64,000 bases of DNA, from contig NZ_BAFU01000070.1 of assembly GCF_000308495.1 (NCBI RefSeq), forward strand, positions 186,001 to 250,000, given 5' to 3'. How positions within the stretch are numbered: position 1 is the first letter of the stretch; each line of letters opens with the position of its first letter. Source of the stretch: Nocardia brevicatena NBRC 12119 (GTDB lineage Bacteria > Actinomycetota > Actinomycetes > Mycobacteriales > Mycobacteriaceae). Both the position numbers and the translations under genes were made by a program. The notes below the pieces were generated by a model, which made no database searches, was not told the origin of the DNA, and saw nothing but the letters and a program-made list of their open reading frames with translations. Shown here piece after piece: positions 14,398 to 23,388 of the stretch.

Positions 14398-16926
14398 TTA
14401 CAGGTCGGCGATCGCGGCCAGGGGTGGGGTGCGGGCGGCCCGGATCGCCGGCCAGAGAGCGGCGAGAACACCCACGACCGCCGACCCGACGAGCATGAGG
14501 ACCAACTGGTCCCAGGGCACGGCGATCTGGTCCAGGCCGAAATCGCGGAGGGTGCGCAGGAAGCCGAGGCCGAGGCCGAGGCCGAGCACCGCGCCCACCA
14601 GGGCACCGAAGACCGCGATGAGTACCGACTCCAGATAGATGGTGCGGCGGATCTGGGCGCGCTGTGTGCCGACCGCACGTAGCATGCCGATTTCGCGCCG
14701 TCGTTCCACCACCGATAGCGCCAGGGTGTTGACGATACCGAGGATCGCGATCACCACCGCCAATGCCAGCAGGCCGTACAGGATGGCCAGCAGGGTGTTG
14801 ATCTGGCGGCCCTGTGCGCCCTTGAATTCCTCCCGGTCCTGCACCTGCACCACCACGAACCGCTCGGTCGCCTGCTCCAGTTGACCGCGCATGGCGGCGA
14901 GGTCCGTGCCCGGCCGCGCCGTGATCAGCACGACCGCGTCGGTTCGCATCGATACCGGCATCACCTGCTCGTAGATCTCCGAGGGCACCACCAGCGGACC
15001 GAGCAGCGGCGAGTTGGTGTAGACACCCGCCACGGTGACCGGTATACGTTTGCCGTCCAGGCTGGTCAGTACGAGCCGCTCGCCCGCACGCACGCCGAAG
15101 TCGTCGGCCTCATCCTCGCTGAGCAGGATTTCGTTGTCGCCGAATTTCGCGGTACCGCTGACGATTTTGTAGTTCAGCACACTGTCCAACGGTCCGTCGG
15201 GGGAGGTGCCGTACTCATCGTCGCCGCGGATCTTCAGCCTCACCCCGCGCAGCGCGACCACATCCTGCGCGGCGGGAACGGTCTCGCGTACCGATCGGGC
15301 AGCGCCCTGTGGGACGCCGAGGAACTGCGGGCCGGCGAGCATGTAGTCGGCCCGCGCGCCCTTGTCGACCAGAACCGACACGCTCTCCTTGGCCGATGTG
15401 CCCAGCATGCCGATGGCGGTGACCAGCATGAGCCCGAGGGTCAGCGCGAAGGCGGTCGCGGCGGTGCGCCGCGGGTTGCGGACCGCGTTGTTGCGCGCCA
15501 TCCGCCCGATCGGACCGAACGGACGCAGCAGCCCGCCGAGCGTGCCGATGACCGGACGAGACAGGGCCGGCGAGGCAAGCAGCACCGCGAACACCAGCGC
15601 CAGCGCTCCGACACCGACGACCGCCGCCGCCGCACCGCCGGTATAGCGGGCACCGAGTACCACGAGCACCACTCCGATTCCGGCGAGCAGCAGCCCGAGC
15701 GCGGTCCGCAATCGCAGCGAATCGGCGGCCGAGGAGAACTCCTCGCGCATGGCCTGCACCGGTGGGATACGGGCCGCGCGGCGCGCCGGCGTGTAGGCAC
15801 TGACCACGGTCACCAGCAGCCCCACCGCGAACCCGACCAGCACGGTGCGCGGCAGCACCGTCATCTGTCCGATGGGCACCCCGAGGTCGAAGGCGTTCAA
15901 CACGGCGGCCAGTCCGAACGCGAGCCCGATCCCGGCCAGCAACCCGAGGAAGCTCCCGATCGCACCGATGACCAGGGCCTCGGCCACCACGGAGGCGCCC
16001 ACCTGCCGGCTGCTCGCGCCGACCGCGCGCAGCAGCGCCAGTTCCCGCAGCCGCTGGGCCACGATCATGGAGAAGGTGTTGTAGATGATGAAGGTGCCGA
16101 CGATCAGGGCGATCGCCCCGAAGGCCAGCAGGAAATAGTTCAGAAAGTTGAGTGCCTCGGAAATCTGGGCCTTCGCCTCGGCACGCACCTGCTCGCCGTT
16201 GAGTACCTTGTAGTCGGGGTAGATCATGGCGAGGCGGTTGCGCAGCTTGTCCCCCGGTATCCCCTTGGCCGCGATATCGACGTAGGCGACGTGGGTTCCG
16301 TCGGTGAACAGCTGCCGGGCCTGCGACTCCTCGAACAGCACGCCGATGAAACCGCCGGTATCGGTGGCGTCGGAGTAGATGCCGGTGAGCGTGACGTCGA
16401 TCGGCTCGCCCCGCGCGGAGACCAGTATCTTCGTCCGGTCGCCCACCCGCAGACCGGCCCGTTCGGCCCCGCTCGTATTGAGCGCGACCTCCCCCGGCCG
16501 GCTCGGCGGTGTTCCCGCCACGAACTGCGGCGGTTCGGCGACCGCCCGGTCCGGCGGCAGATACACCTTGCCCACACTGGGCGCGCCCCCGGTCTGCACG
16601 GCCTTCTTCCCCGACGGGTCGAGCAGCACCACCGGTCCGTTGAGACCCGGCGCCACCGTGCGTACGCCGTCCATGGCGGCGATCCGGTCCACTTCTTCCT
16701 GCGGGATGCCCAGCGACAGCTGTTCGGCCGGGCTCACCCGCACATCCACACCCTTGGCCTCGTCGGCGAAGATGCCGTCGAAGGTGCGTTGCAGCGTATC
16801 GGTGAAGATGAACGAGCCCGCGATGAACGCGGTCCCGAGTACCACCGACAGCACCGTCAGCACCAACCGCACCCGGTGGGCGGCGAGATTGCGCAGTGCC
16901 ACCTTGCTCATCGGGCTGCCCGCCAT
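14398..16926 (-). CDS. ABC transporter permease, FtsX/MacB type
   Basis: 842-aa inner-membrane permease with two FtsX-like domains. An N-terminal membrane helix (about residues 15-37, LVLTVLSVVLGTAFIAGSFIF) precedes a large extracytoplasmic domain. Membrane helices follow at about 260-380, then a second helix plus external domain (480-710), then three C-terminal helices. Such permeases drive extracytoplasmic mechanotransmission or lipoprotein/peptide export. It starts at ATG 16926 (MAGSP) or at the internal MSKVALRN, 15 bases later. It lies 29 bases after the ATPase gene, forming a two-gene operon. The cargo is unknown. Confidence 0.9.
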   Translation of the reverse strand: MAGSPMSKVALRNLAAHRVRLVLTVLSVVLGTAFIAGSFIFTDTLQRTFDGIFADEAKGVDVRVSPAEQLSLGIPQEEVDRIAAMDGVRTVAPGLNGPVVLLDPSGKKAVQTGGAPSVGKVYLPPDRAVAEPPQFVAGTPPSRPGEVALNTSGAERAGLRVGDRTKILVSARGEPIDVTLTGIYSDATDTGGFIGVLFEESQARQLFTDGTHVAYVDIAAKGIPGDKLRNRLAMIYPDYKVLNGEQVRAEAKAQISEALNFLNYFLLAFGAIALIVGTFIIYNTFSMIVAQRLRELALLRAVGASSRQVGASVVAEALVIGAIGSFLGLLAGIGLAFGLAAVLNAFDLGVPIGQMTVLPRTVLVGFAVGLLVTVVSAYTPARRAARIPPVQAMREEFSSAADSLRLRTALGLLLAGIGVVLVVLGARYTGGAAAAVVGVGALALVFAVLLASPALSRPVIGTLGGLLRPFGPIGRMARNNAVRNPRRTAATAFALTLGLMLVTAIGMLGTSAKESVSVLVDKGARADYMLAGPQFLGVPQGAARSVRETVPAAQDVVALRGVRLKIRGDDEYGTSPDGPLDSVLNYKIVSGTAKFGDNEILLSEDEADDFGVRAGERLVLTSLDGKRIPVTVAGVYTNSPLLGPLVVPSEIYEQVMPVSMRTDAVVLITARPGTDLAAMRGQLEQATERFVVVQVQDREEFKGAQGRQINTLLAILYGLLALAVVIAILGIVNTLALSVVERRREIGMLRAVGTQRAQIRRTIYLESVLIAVFGALVGAVLGLGLGLGFLRTLRDFGLDQIAVPWDQLVLMLVGSAVVGVLAALWPAIRAARTPPLAAIADL

Positions 16927-16955
16927 CTACCGCCCCTCCCTCACGCAGTCGACGC

Positions 16956-17774
16956 TCACCGGCCTTCGAGCGCTTTCATCCGGTCCAGTACGGAATCCGC
17001 CGTCGGATCGCGCATTTCGTCGACGATCCGGCCGTCGGCGAGGAAGATCACCCGGTCGGCGTAGGCCGCGGCGTGGGGTTCGTGGGTGACGATCACGACG
17101 GTCTGACCGAATTCGTCGACGGCGGCCCGCAGAATCGACAGCACCTCGCCGGAGGAACGCGAGTCCAGGTTTCCGGTCGGTTCGTCGCCGAAGATGATCT
17201 CCGGTTGGCCCGCCAACGCCCGTGCGCACGCCACCCGCTGCTGCTGCCCGCCGGACAGTTCGCTGGGACGGTGCGTCAGCCGGTCGGTCAGGCCGAGCCG
17301 GTCGAGCACCGCGTCGAGCCATTCCCGGTCGGGTTCGCGACCCGCGATATCGAGCGGCAGTGTGATGTTCTCCAGCGCGGTCAGGGTCGGCACCAGATTG
17401 AACGCCTGGAACACGAAACCCACCCGGTCGCGGCGCAGCGCGGTCATCTGTTTGTCCGTCAGCTCGGTCAGATCGGTGTCCCCGATCCGCACCGTGCCGG
17501 AATCGGCCGAGTCCAGCCCCGCCAGACAGTGCATGAGGGTGGATTTGCCCGACCCCGACGGGCCCATGATCGCGGTGAATTCACCGCGCGCGAACCCGAC
17601 GGATACCGTATCCAGCGCCACGACCCGGGTATCACCGGAACCGTAGATCTTCGTCAGCTCGACGGCACCGGCAGCCACGGCCGAGGCCGCCGGTGCGGTC
17701 CGACTCGTGTCCGCGACGTGTGGAGTGACGTCCTCCCCGGCCTGAAGGCCGGAGATTCCTGCCGTGCCGCTCAC
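16956..17774 (-). CDS. ABC transporter ATPase, MacB/LolD type
   Basis: ATPase partner of the downstream permease. Walker A is GPSGSGKST, the Q-loop lies in VFQAFNL, the signature is LSGGQQQR, Walker B is IIFGDEPTGNLD and the switch is VTHE, all intact. Read from GTG 17774 the protein is 272 aa, about 32 residues longer than the family norm. The extra segment MSGTAGISGLQAGEDV is encoded by the palindromic right end of a tnpB element. An internal GTG at 17678 would give a normal-length 240-aa protein starting just before VELTKIYGSG. Which start is used decides whether a transposon end has become part of the protein. Confidence 0.9.
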   Translation of the reverse strand: MSGTAGISGLQAGEDVTPHVADTSRTAPAASAVAAGAVELTKIYGSGDTRVVALDTVSVGFARGEFTAIMGPSGSGKSTLMHCLAGLDSADSGTVRIGDTDLTELTDKQMTALRRDRVGFVFQAFNLVPTLTALENITLPLDIAGREPDREWLDAVLDRLGLTDRLTHRPSELSGGQQQRVACARALAGQPEIIFGDEPTGNLDSRSSGEVLSILRAAVDEFGQTVVIVTHEPHAAAYADRVIFLADGRIVDEMRDPTADSVLDRMKALEGR

Positions 17775-17959
17775 GCGACACCTCGATGGGTTCCTGCTTC
17801 ACTGGCCGGTGCCACAGCGGACTGTGGTCTTACCCGGCCTCCACAGGTGTTTCCCGTCTCCGCCCACCCGGCGGCGGGGCGTGCAGCGTAGCTGGAGGTG
17901 GCCGGATACACCGACCCTCGACTGAACGCAGAGGCTTGCGCGCTACATTTGCTGGTCAT
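17735..17959 (-). pseudogene. IS200/IS605-type tnpB 3' remnant with omega-RNA-like right end
   Basis: On the minus strand this stretch holds AAGCAGGAACCC (17788-17799 on the plus strand) followed by the perfect palindrome CCGGCCT-GA-AGGCCGG (17737-17752) and GGAGGACGTCA. In my knowledge this is the standard 3' end of actinobacterial tnpB genes and their omega-RNA. Translated in two frames it gives AAGWAETGNTCGGRVRPQ and, after a shift, VKQEPIEVSRERHGRN, both like TnpB C-termini; a TSKCSA stretch upstream may be a zinc-ribbon relic. No nuclease body remains, because the STPK gene ends just upstream. It is a decayed element or a solo right end. Confidence 0.6.
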
Positions 17960-17996
17960 GCCGTCCAGTCTGTCGGGAGACGGGCCGGCGCGCCAT

Positions 17997-18064
17997 GGGG
18001 AATCACCCTGAGCCCGGTAGGCGGTCGAGGTGATCCCCAGGCCGAGGGCCTGCCACCGGGCTCG
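17997..18064. terminator. Nested inverted repeats downstream of the first kinase gene
   Basis: GGGGAATCACC (17997-18007) pairs with GGTGATCCCC (18030-18039), and GAGCCCGGTAGGC (about 18010-18022) can pair with GCCTGCCACCGGGCTC (about 18049-18064). The two pairings are mutually interleaved. No U-tract follows, so this is a structured 3' region or weak terminator of the kinase transcript rather than a clear intrinsic terminator. Confidence 0.35.
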
Positions 18065-18092
18065 GCCGCCTGCCCGCCCGACATCGCGTCGC

Positions 18093-19883
18093 TCAGTTCA
18101 GCGGTGCCGAACGCCACCAGGTGAGCACCTCGTCGATGGTGCCGACCACACCGTCGGTGTACATCAGGAATTGCGCGCGGTCCGGTTCCCCGGTGAACAC
18201 GGTGATCATCTTGGGGCCGTCGCTGTTGTCGATCTTGTAGTTGGTGTAGGTCTTGCCGCCGTTGGTGTCGGTGGACTTCTCCGCATCGGCGGGCAGCGAC
18301 CGAATCACCGATTCGACATCGGCGGCCGATTCGTAGACATAGATCCGGTAGAACGGATCGTCGTTGTTGTTGCCGCCGTAACAGCGCCACTGCCACTGCC
18401 ACTTGCCGAAATCGGGTTCTCCCGAATCCGGTGTCGGCGCGTAGGTGGTTCCGGTCTCCCAGCATTTCGCGCTGTTGTACCCGACCTCCCCCGAGGTCGA
18501 GGCGGGCACCAGGTTCGGGAATTCCTTGCTGATCGAATCCGCGGTGGCCGGGACCGCGGGCGCGGTGGAGACTCGGCTGGTGGTGTTGTCACCCGCGGTG
18601 TTGCCGGCGCCGGAGTCACCGCCCGTGGCCGCCAACACGATCCCGACGACCACCACGAGGAGAACCACCGCGGCGATGACGATACCCACGATGAGGCCGG
18701 TGTTCGACTTCTGCGGCCCACCCGGTCCCATGCTCATCGCGCCGTGCGGCGGGTAGCCCCGCTGCGGATAGGGTCCGGACCCCACGCCCTGCGGATGCTG
18801 CGGCATCACGGACGGACCGGGCATCCCCTGATGGTTATAGCCCGGGTTGCCGCCGACGAACTGCTGTTGATGCATATCGCTGCCGTAGGGCTGAACCGCG
18901 GTGGGCTGGGACTGCAGCCCACTGGGGTACGGCTGGGCCTGGCCCCCGCTGGTGAACGGCTGCGGCTGCACACCGCTGCTGTATCCGGTGGCCATGGCCG
19001 GGTACGGGTTCCCCGGCGCCGGTCCGGCGATCGGCATGGCGGGCGAACTCACACCGCTGAGTGCCTGCCGGGCGGCGGTGGCGAAATCCGAACAGGACGG
19101 GTAGCGGTCCTCTGGCCGTTTCGACATCGCCTTGGCCAGCACCGCGTCCAGGGCGGGCGGCAGGCCGGGACGCACGGTGCTCACCGGGGGCGGCGGCGAC
19201 TGCAGGTGTCCCTGGATGACCGCGGCCGGGTTGGTGGCCGTGAACGGGCCGTTTCCGGTGAGCAGCCAGAACAGTGTGCACGCCAGCGAGTACTGGTCGG
19301 AGCGGCCGTCCAACTGAGAACCGGTCAGCTGTTCCGGTGAGGCATAGGCCAGCGTGGCGGTGAAGGTGCCGGTCTGGGTGAGGTGGCCGGTATCGTCCCG
19401 AAGCCGGGCGATACCGAAGTCGGTCAGATAGACGCGTTCCCCATTACCACCGATGGAGCGGGCCAGCAGGATGTTCGCCGGTTTGACGTCCCGGTGCAGC
19501 ACTCCCATACCGTGCGCGTAGTCCAGTGCGGAGGCGGTCTCGGCGACGATCTGCACCGCACGCTCGGGCGGCAGCTGTCTCGAATCCACGGAGGCGGCGT
19601 CGATACCGTCGATGTACTGCATCGAGATCCACAGCTGCTCGTCCTCGAGCCCGCGGTCGTAGACGGTGACGATATTCGGGTGGTCCAGCTGGGCGACCAG
19701 ATCGGCCTCCCTCTCGAACCGGGCCCGCACCTCCTTGTCGAAGAACATCTCGCGATTCAACAGCTTGAGCGCGGTCATCCGCGGCAACCGCGGATGCTTA
19801 GCGAGATAGACCGACCCCATACCGCCCCGACCCAATTGCCGGTCGATGACGTAGCCGGCGAAAACATCGCCATTGGCCAGCAT
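18093..19883 (-). CDS. Membrane Ser/Thr protein kinase (PknF-like) with external sensor domain
   Basis: 596-aa eukaryotic-type kinase. Gly-rich loop GRGGMGSV (18-25), catalytic Lys40, HRD at 130-132 with Asp132, and DFG at 155-157. A Pro/Gln/Gly-rich linker (about 280-390) leads to one membrane helix (about 396-420) and a 176-residue extracellular domain with two cysteines (CWETG, CYGG). That domain ends in a compact alpha/beta-looking region and is the likely signal sensor. ATG at 19883 starts at the conserved GDxFAGY opening; an in-frame start 57 bases upstream adds no homology. It lies 176 bases downstream of a paralogous kinase on the same strand. Confidence 0.92.
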   Translation of the reverse strand: MLANGDVFAGYVIDRQLGRGGMGSVYLAKHPRLPRMTALKLLNREMFFDKEVRARFEREADLVAQLDHPNIVTVYDRGLEDEQLWISMQYIDGIDAASVDSRQLPPERAVQIVAETASALDYAHGMGVLHRDVKPANILLARSIGGNGERVYLTDFGIARLRDDTGHLTQTGTFTATLAYASPEQLTGSQLDGRSDQYSLACTLFWLLTGNGPFTATNPAAVIQGHLQSPPPPVSTVRPGLPPALDAVLAKAMSKRPEDRYPSCSDFATAARQALSGVSSPAMPIAGPAPGNPYPAMATGYSSGVQPQPFTSGGQAQPYPSGLQSQPTAVQPYGSDMHQQQFVGGNPGYNHQGMPGPSVMPQHPQGVGSGPYPQRGYPPHGAMSMGPGGPQKSNTGLIVGIVIAAVVLLVVVVGIVLAATGGDSGAGNTAGDNTTSRVSTAPAVPATADSISKEFPNLVPASTSGEVGYNSAKCWETGTTYAPTPDSGEPDFGKWQWQWRCYGGNNNDDPFYRIYVYESAADVESVIRSLPADAEKSTDTNGGKTYTNYKIDNSDGPKMITVFTGEPDRAQFLMYTDGVVGTIDEVLTWWRSAPLN

Positions 19884-20059
19884 GTTTGCTCCACTTCCCG
19901 CCACGGGCGCCAGGACCCACCGACGCACGGGCGTAGACAAGAGCGTGGCCGGACCCTACCGAGACGGCCACGCCAAATCATCGAAACCATAGCAGCACTC
20001 GCCGCCCCGCTCGTGCCCATCGCGACGCCGGCGGTATCGAGACGCCGATGTCACGACGG

Positions 20060-21106
20060 CTATGTCGGCCCCGGATCGTGCGGCGGCCGGGCCCGACGCT
20101 CCGGCGGCACACCGCCGGGCGGCCGGCGGAAACCGGGTAGGTCGATCGCGGTCGGGGTGGGAGCGGTTCGCCTGGACGGCGGATACGGCCGCGGCGGCGT
20201 CGGATATGGTGCCACCCGCGCATGACCAGAGGACGGGTACGGTCGGGCGGGCACGCGACCGACCGGCGCACCGTAGGCCCGGAGCGCGTACTGGGCGGTG
20301 CGGGCGAACTCCAGGCAGCAGGAGTAGCGGTCCGCGGGATCCTTGGCCAGGGCGCGGGCCAGCACGTCGTCCAGCGCGGGCGACAGTCCCGGGCGCAACC
20401 GGCTCGGTCGCGGTACCGGCGCGCGTAGATGGCCGTTGATGATCTCGGCCGGATTCCTCCCCGGATAGGGCGGTCTGCCGGTCAACAGCCAGAACAGCGT
20501 GCAGGCCAGGGAATACTGATCACCCCGGTGGTCCAGTGTGGTGCCGAGCAGTTGCTCCGGAGCGGCATAGGCCAGGGTCGCGGTGATGGTGCCGGGGGCG
20601 GCGAGGGTGGTTTCCGCGTCGCGCCGGCCGGCGATACCGAAATCGGTGAGCAGTACTCGTTCCGGCTGCCCGATCGGAGCCTTGGCCAGCAGGATGTTGG
20701 CCGGTTTCACATCCCGGTGCAGAACCTGGTTGGCGTGGGCGAAATCCAGCGCGTCCGCGGTGTCGGCGATGATCTGCACGGCCCGATGCGGGTCGAGCAC
20801 GTTCACATCGATACTCGCGGCATCCGCGCCGGCGACATACTGCATCGAAATCCACAACTGTCGGTCCTCGGTACCGCGGTCGTAGACGGTGACGATATTC
20901 GGGTGTTCCAACCGGGCGGCCAGATCGGCCTCGCGTTCGAACCGGCGGCGAATCTCGGTGTCGGTGTAGAGCCGCGGGTCGAGCAGTTTCAATGCCACCA
21001 GACGGGGCAGTCGGGGATGTCGGGCGAGGAAGACCATGGCCATCCCGCCCACGCCGAGCCGGCGCCGGATAACATAGCCCGCGAAGTCGTCACCACGCTC
21101 CAGCAT
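20060..21106 (-). CDS. Ser/Thr protein kinase without membrane anchor
   Basis: 348-aa kinase that aligns without gaps to the neighbouring kinase over the first 160 residues: Lys40, HRD at 130-132 and DFG at 155-157 fall at identical positions. The two probably arose by tandem duplication. The glycine loop is altered to GVGGMAMV. After the kinase domain (to about residue 275) there is only a Pro/Arg-rich tail (about 70 residues) with no membrane helix or sensor domain, so it is predicted to be soluble. It may act downstream of, or be phosphorylated by, the membrane-bound copy; that is inference. Confidence 0.9.
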   Translation of the reverse strand: MLERGDDFAGYVIRRRLGVGGMAMVFLARHPRLPRLVALKLLDPRLYTDTEIRRRFEREADLAARLEHPNIVTVYDRGTEDRQLWISMQYVAGADAASIDVNVLDPHRAVQIIADTADALDFAHANQVLHRDVKPANILLAKAPIGQPERVLLTDFGIAGRRDAETTLAAPGTITATLAYAAPEQLLGTTLDHRGDQYSLACTLFWLLTGRPPYPGRNPAEIINGHLRAPVPRPSRLRPGLSPALDDVLARALAKDPADRYSCCLEFARTAQYALRAYGAPVGRVPARPYPSSGHARVAPYPTPPRPYPPSRRTAPTPTAIDLPGFRRPPGGVPPERRARPPHDPGPT

Positions 21107-21292
21107 CGGCGGAAATCCCCCCTCATCGGGTCGAAAGCAATGCTACTGGTGTATCTCTCCCCGCGGCGTGCACGCAAGACGATCACCGGGGTGGACAGGG
21201 GTCCTGTCGGGGACGGTGGCGCGGCGTGCCCGCGCCCCGGCCGCGACCCCGACGTCCGGCCGTGCCGAATAAGGGCCATATAGGGTTGGCCC

Positions 21293-22063
21293 ATGCGCAT
21301 TGGAGCACATGTCCGCCTCGACAGCGACCCGATCGGTTTCGGCGAACGGCTCGGCGCCGATGTCATCCAGCTCTTCGTGATCGATCCGCAGAGCTGGGAC
21401 AAGCCACAGCCGCATCCGCGGGCCGCCGAGATCCTGGCCAGCCCGATCGACGTGGTGGTGCATTCGTCGTATCAGATCAATGTGGCGAGCCTGAACAACC
21501 GGTTGCGGATGCCCTCGCGCAACGCGGTGGCGCAGCAGGCCCGGGCCGCCGCGGATATCGGCGCGTTCGGGTTGGTCGTCCATGGTGGCCATGTTCGTTC
21601 CGACGACGAGGTCGAGGCCGGAATCGTCAACTGGCGCAAACTTTTCGAACGTCAAGAGGACAAGGGGGGTTTCGCGGTTCCCATCCTGATCGAGAACACC
21701 GCGGGCGGAAACCACGCCATGGCCCGGCATTTCGACACCATCGCCCGGTTGTGGGACGCGGTCGGCGATTACGGAGCCGGTTTCTGCCTGGACACCTGCC
21801 ACGCCTGGGCGGGCGGGGAGGACCTGGTGGGGGTGGTGGAACGGATCCGCGCCATCACCGGCCGCATCGACCTGGTGCATCTGAACTCTTCGCGCGACGA
21901 GTTCAACTCCGGCGCCGACCGGCACGCCAACTTCGCCGAGGGCACCATCGATCCGCAACTGCTGGCCGAGGTGTGCCGTACCGCGGATGCCCCCGTGGTG
22001 CTGGAGACGCCCGCCGAGGGTCTCGCCGACGACCTGGCCTACCTGCGCGAACACGTCGGCTGA
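21293..22063 (+). CDS. nfo: Deoxyribonuclease IV (AP endonuclease, Nfo/End)
   Basis: 256-aa TIM-barrel enzyme that cuts DNA 5' of abasic sites in base-excision repair. The trinuclear zinc ligands are visible in order: His in VVHSSY, His in VVHGGH, Glu in ILIENT, Asp and His in CLDTCHAWAGG, His in LVHLN, Asp and His in DRHANF, and Glu in VLETP. Length matches M. tuberculosis End. It starts at ATG 21293. It is divergent from the kinase gene with a 186-base gap and appears to be a single-gene unit. Confidence 0.92.
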   Translation: MRIGAHVRLDSDPIGFGERLGADVIQLFVIDPQSWDKPQPHPRAAEILASPIDVVVHSSYQINVASLNNRLRMPSRNAVAQQARAAADIGAFGLVVHGGHVRSDDEVEAGIVNWRKLFERQEDKGGFAVPILIENTAGGNHAMARHFDTIARLWDAVGDYGAGFCLDTCHAWAGGEDLVGVVERIRAITGRIDLVHLNSSRDEFNSGADRHANFAEGTIDPQLLAEVCRTADAPVVLETPAEGLADDLAYLREHVG

Positions 22064-22097
22064 CGGCCGAGTCGGCCGGTAGTTCACACTTATCGGC

Positions 22098-22250
22098 ATG
22101 AGTATTCGGTCGTTGGACGGTGTAGGCGTCCTGGAACTGGGCAATGATGTGACCGCGCCCGCGGGCCGCGCTGTCGTCCTCGACCTCGCGCGGCGCGCCG
22201 ACGCGTGGGCGGCGCGTCCCCTACTCGGTCGGGACGAGGCGACCCGATGA
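22098..22250 (+). pseudogene. Possible remnant of a CaiB/BaiF CoA-transferase N-terminus
   Basis: A 50-codon ORF beginning MSIRSLDGVGVLELGNDV. The segment LDGVxVLELG is the opening of family III CoA-transferases. Such genes commonly sit next to HMG-CoA-lyase-like genes, and one follows here 188 bases downstream. The similarity ends after about 20 residues and the frame stops at 22248-22250, so only a fragment remains. It could instead be a chance small ORF. Confidence 0.35.
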
Positions 22251-22437
22251 GGCGCCGTCGGATCGCCCGGCGGCCCCGTGGCCGCGCCGGAGCGGAGCTG
22301 CGCGCGCCCGGGCACCGCCGGCCGACGGTGCACCCGAACCCCGCCGGGATGAACGAGAAACCGTGTGGAGGCGTGATGTGCGTCCGCCCGGAACCCGGGG
22401 AGAATCGTCCCGCGAACAGGGAGAACAAGGAGCACCG

Positions 22438-23385
22438 ATGACATCGACTCCGCCTGCGGACGACGGGAACGAGCCGATCCTGCGCGATGTCACCCTGCGC
22501 GACGGTCTGCAGCTGACCGGCAAGCTGCTGCCGGTGGAGCGCAAGGCGGAGATCGTCCGGCGGCTGCTGGCACTGGGGGCGCCGGCACTGGAGATCGGTT
22601 CCATGGCACGGCCGGACCTGGTTCCGCCGATGGCCAACAGTATGGAGCTGGTCGAGATGCTCACCCCGGCCGAACTCGAGCGGTGCTGGCTGTGGGTGGC
22701 AACCCCCCGTCACGTCGAGCGGGCGGCGGGCGCCGGGGTACGCAATTTCCAGTACTGCTTCTCGGTATCGGATGCCCACAACCGCGCCAATATCGGCCGC
22801 GATACCGAGGCCAGCCTGTCCGCCATGCCGGACGCGGTGGCCGCGAGCGCCGCCGTCGACGGCAGTATCCAGCTGTGTCTGGCGACGGCGTTCACCTGCC
22901 CGTTCGAGGGTCCGGTCGATCCCGAACGGGTGCTGGCCATAGCCGCCGACCCGCGTACCGCGGGCGCCGACGATATCGTGCTGGCCGATACCCTGGGCCA
23001 GGCATATCCCGCGCAGGTCGCCGAACTGGTGGCAGCGGTTCGAGAGGCGGACCCGCAACGCCGGATCGTCTTCCACGGCCATGACACCTGGGGCATGGGC
23101 GTGGCCAATTCGCTGGCCGCGATCGAGGCCGGCGCCGCGGTGGTCGACGGTTCGCTGGGTGGTCTGGGCGGCTGCCCGTTCGCGCCCGGCGCGAGCGGGA
23201 ACACCCCCACCGAGGACCTGCTCTTCGCCACCCGTCCGTCCTGGTTCACTCCCGAGACCCTGGCGGGCCTGGTGGCGCTCACCGATGGTGTTCTCCACGA
23301 ACTCGGCGAGCCCAACCGCTCGCGCACCACCGAGGGCGCTCGTTCGAAGGCAGCGGCGTTCGAATGGGTGGTCGCCGCATCCTGA
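22438..23385 (+). CDS. HMG-CoA lyase-like aldolase
   Basis: 315-aa DRE-TIM metallolyase. RDVTLRDGLQ (about residues 15-24) supplies the divalent metal Asp and the catalytic Arg, the H-x-D pair in FHGHDTWGMG binds metal, and the active-site cysteine is in GGLGGCPFAPGASGN. These match hydroxymethylglutaryl-CoA lyase and relatives that cleave beta-hydroxyacyl-CoA thioesters in leucine or branched-chain catabolism. AAGGAG precedes the ATG at 22438. Such genes are often paired with acyl-CoA transferases; here only a possible transferase remnant is seen upstream. The exact acyl-CoA substrate is unknown. Confidence 0.85.
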   Translation: MTSTPPADDGNEPILRDVTLRDGLQLTGKLLPVERKAEIVRRLLALGAPALEIGSMARPDLVPPMANSMELVEMLTPAELERCWLWVATPRHVERAAGAGVRNFQYCFSVSDAHNRANIGRDTEASLSAMPDAVAASAAVDGSIQLCLATAFTCPFEGPVDPERVLAIAADPRTAGADDIVLADTLGQAYPAQVAELVAAVREADPQRRIVFHGHDTWGMGVANSLAAIEAGAAVVDGSLGGLGGCPFAPGASGNTPTEDLLFATRPSWFTPETLAGLVALTDGVLHELGEPNRSRTTEGARSKAAAFEWVVAAS

Positions 23386-23388
23386 CCG

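Noticed and set aside
22205-22441. 78-codon plus-strand ORF before the HMG-CoA-lyase-like gene
   Set aside because: Arg/Pro-rich with no motif; its end overlaps the lyase Shine-Dalgarno and start only by chance.
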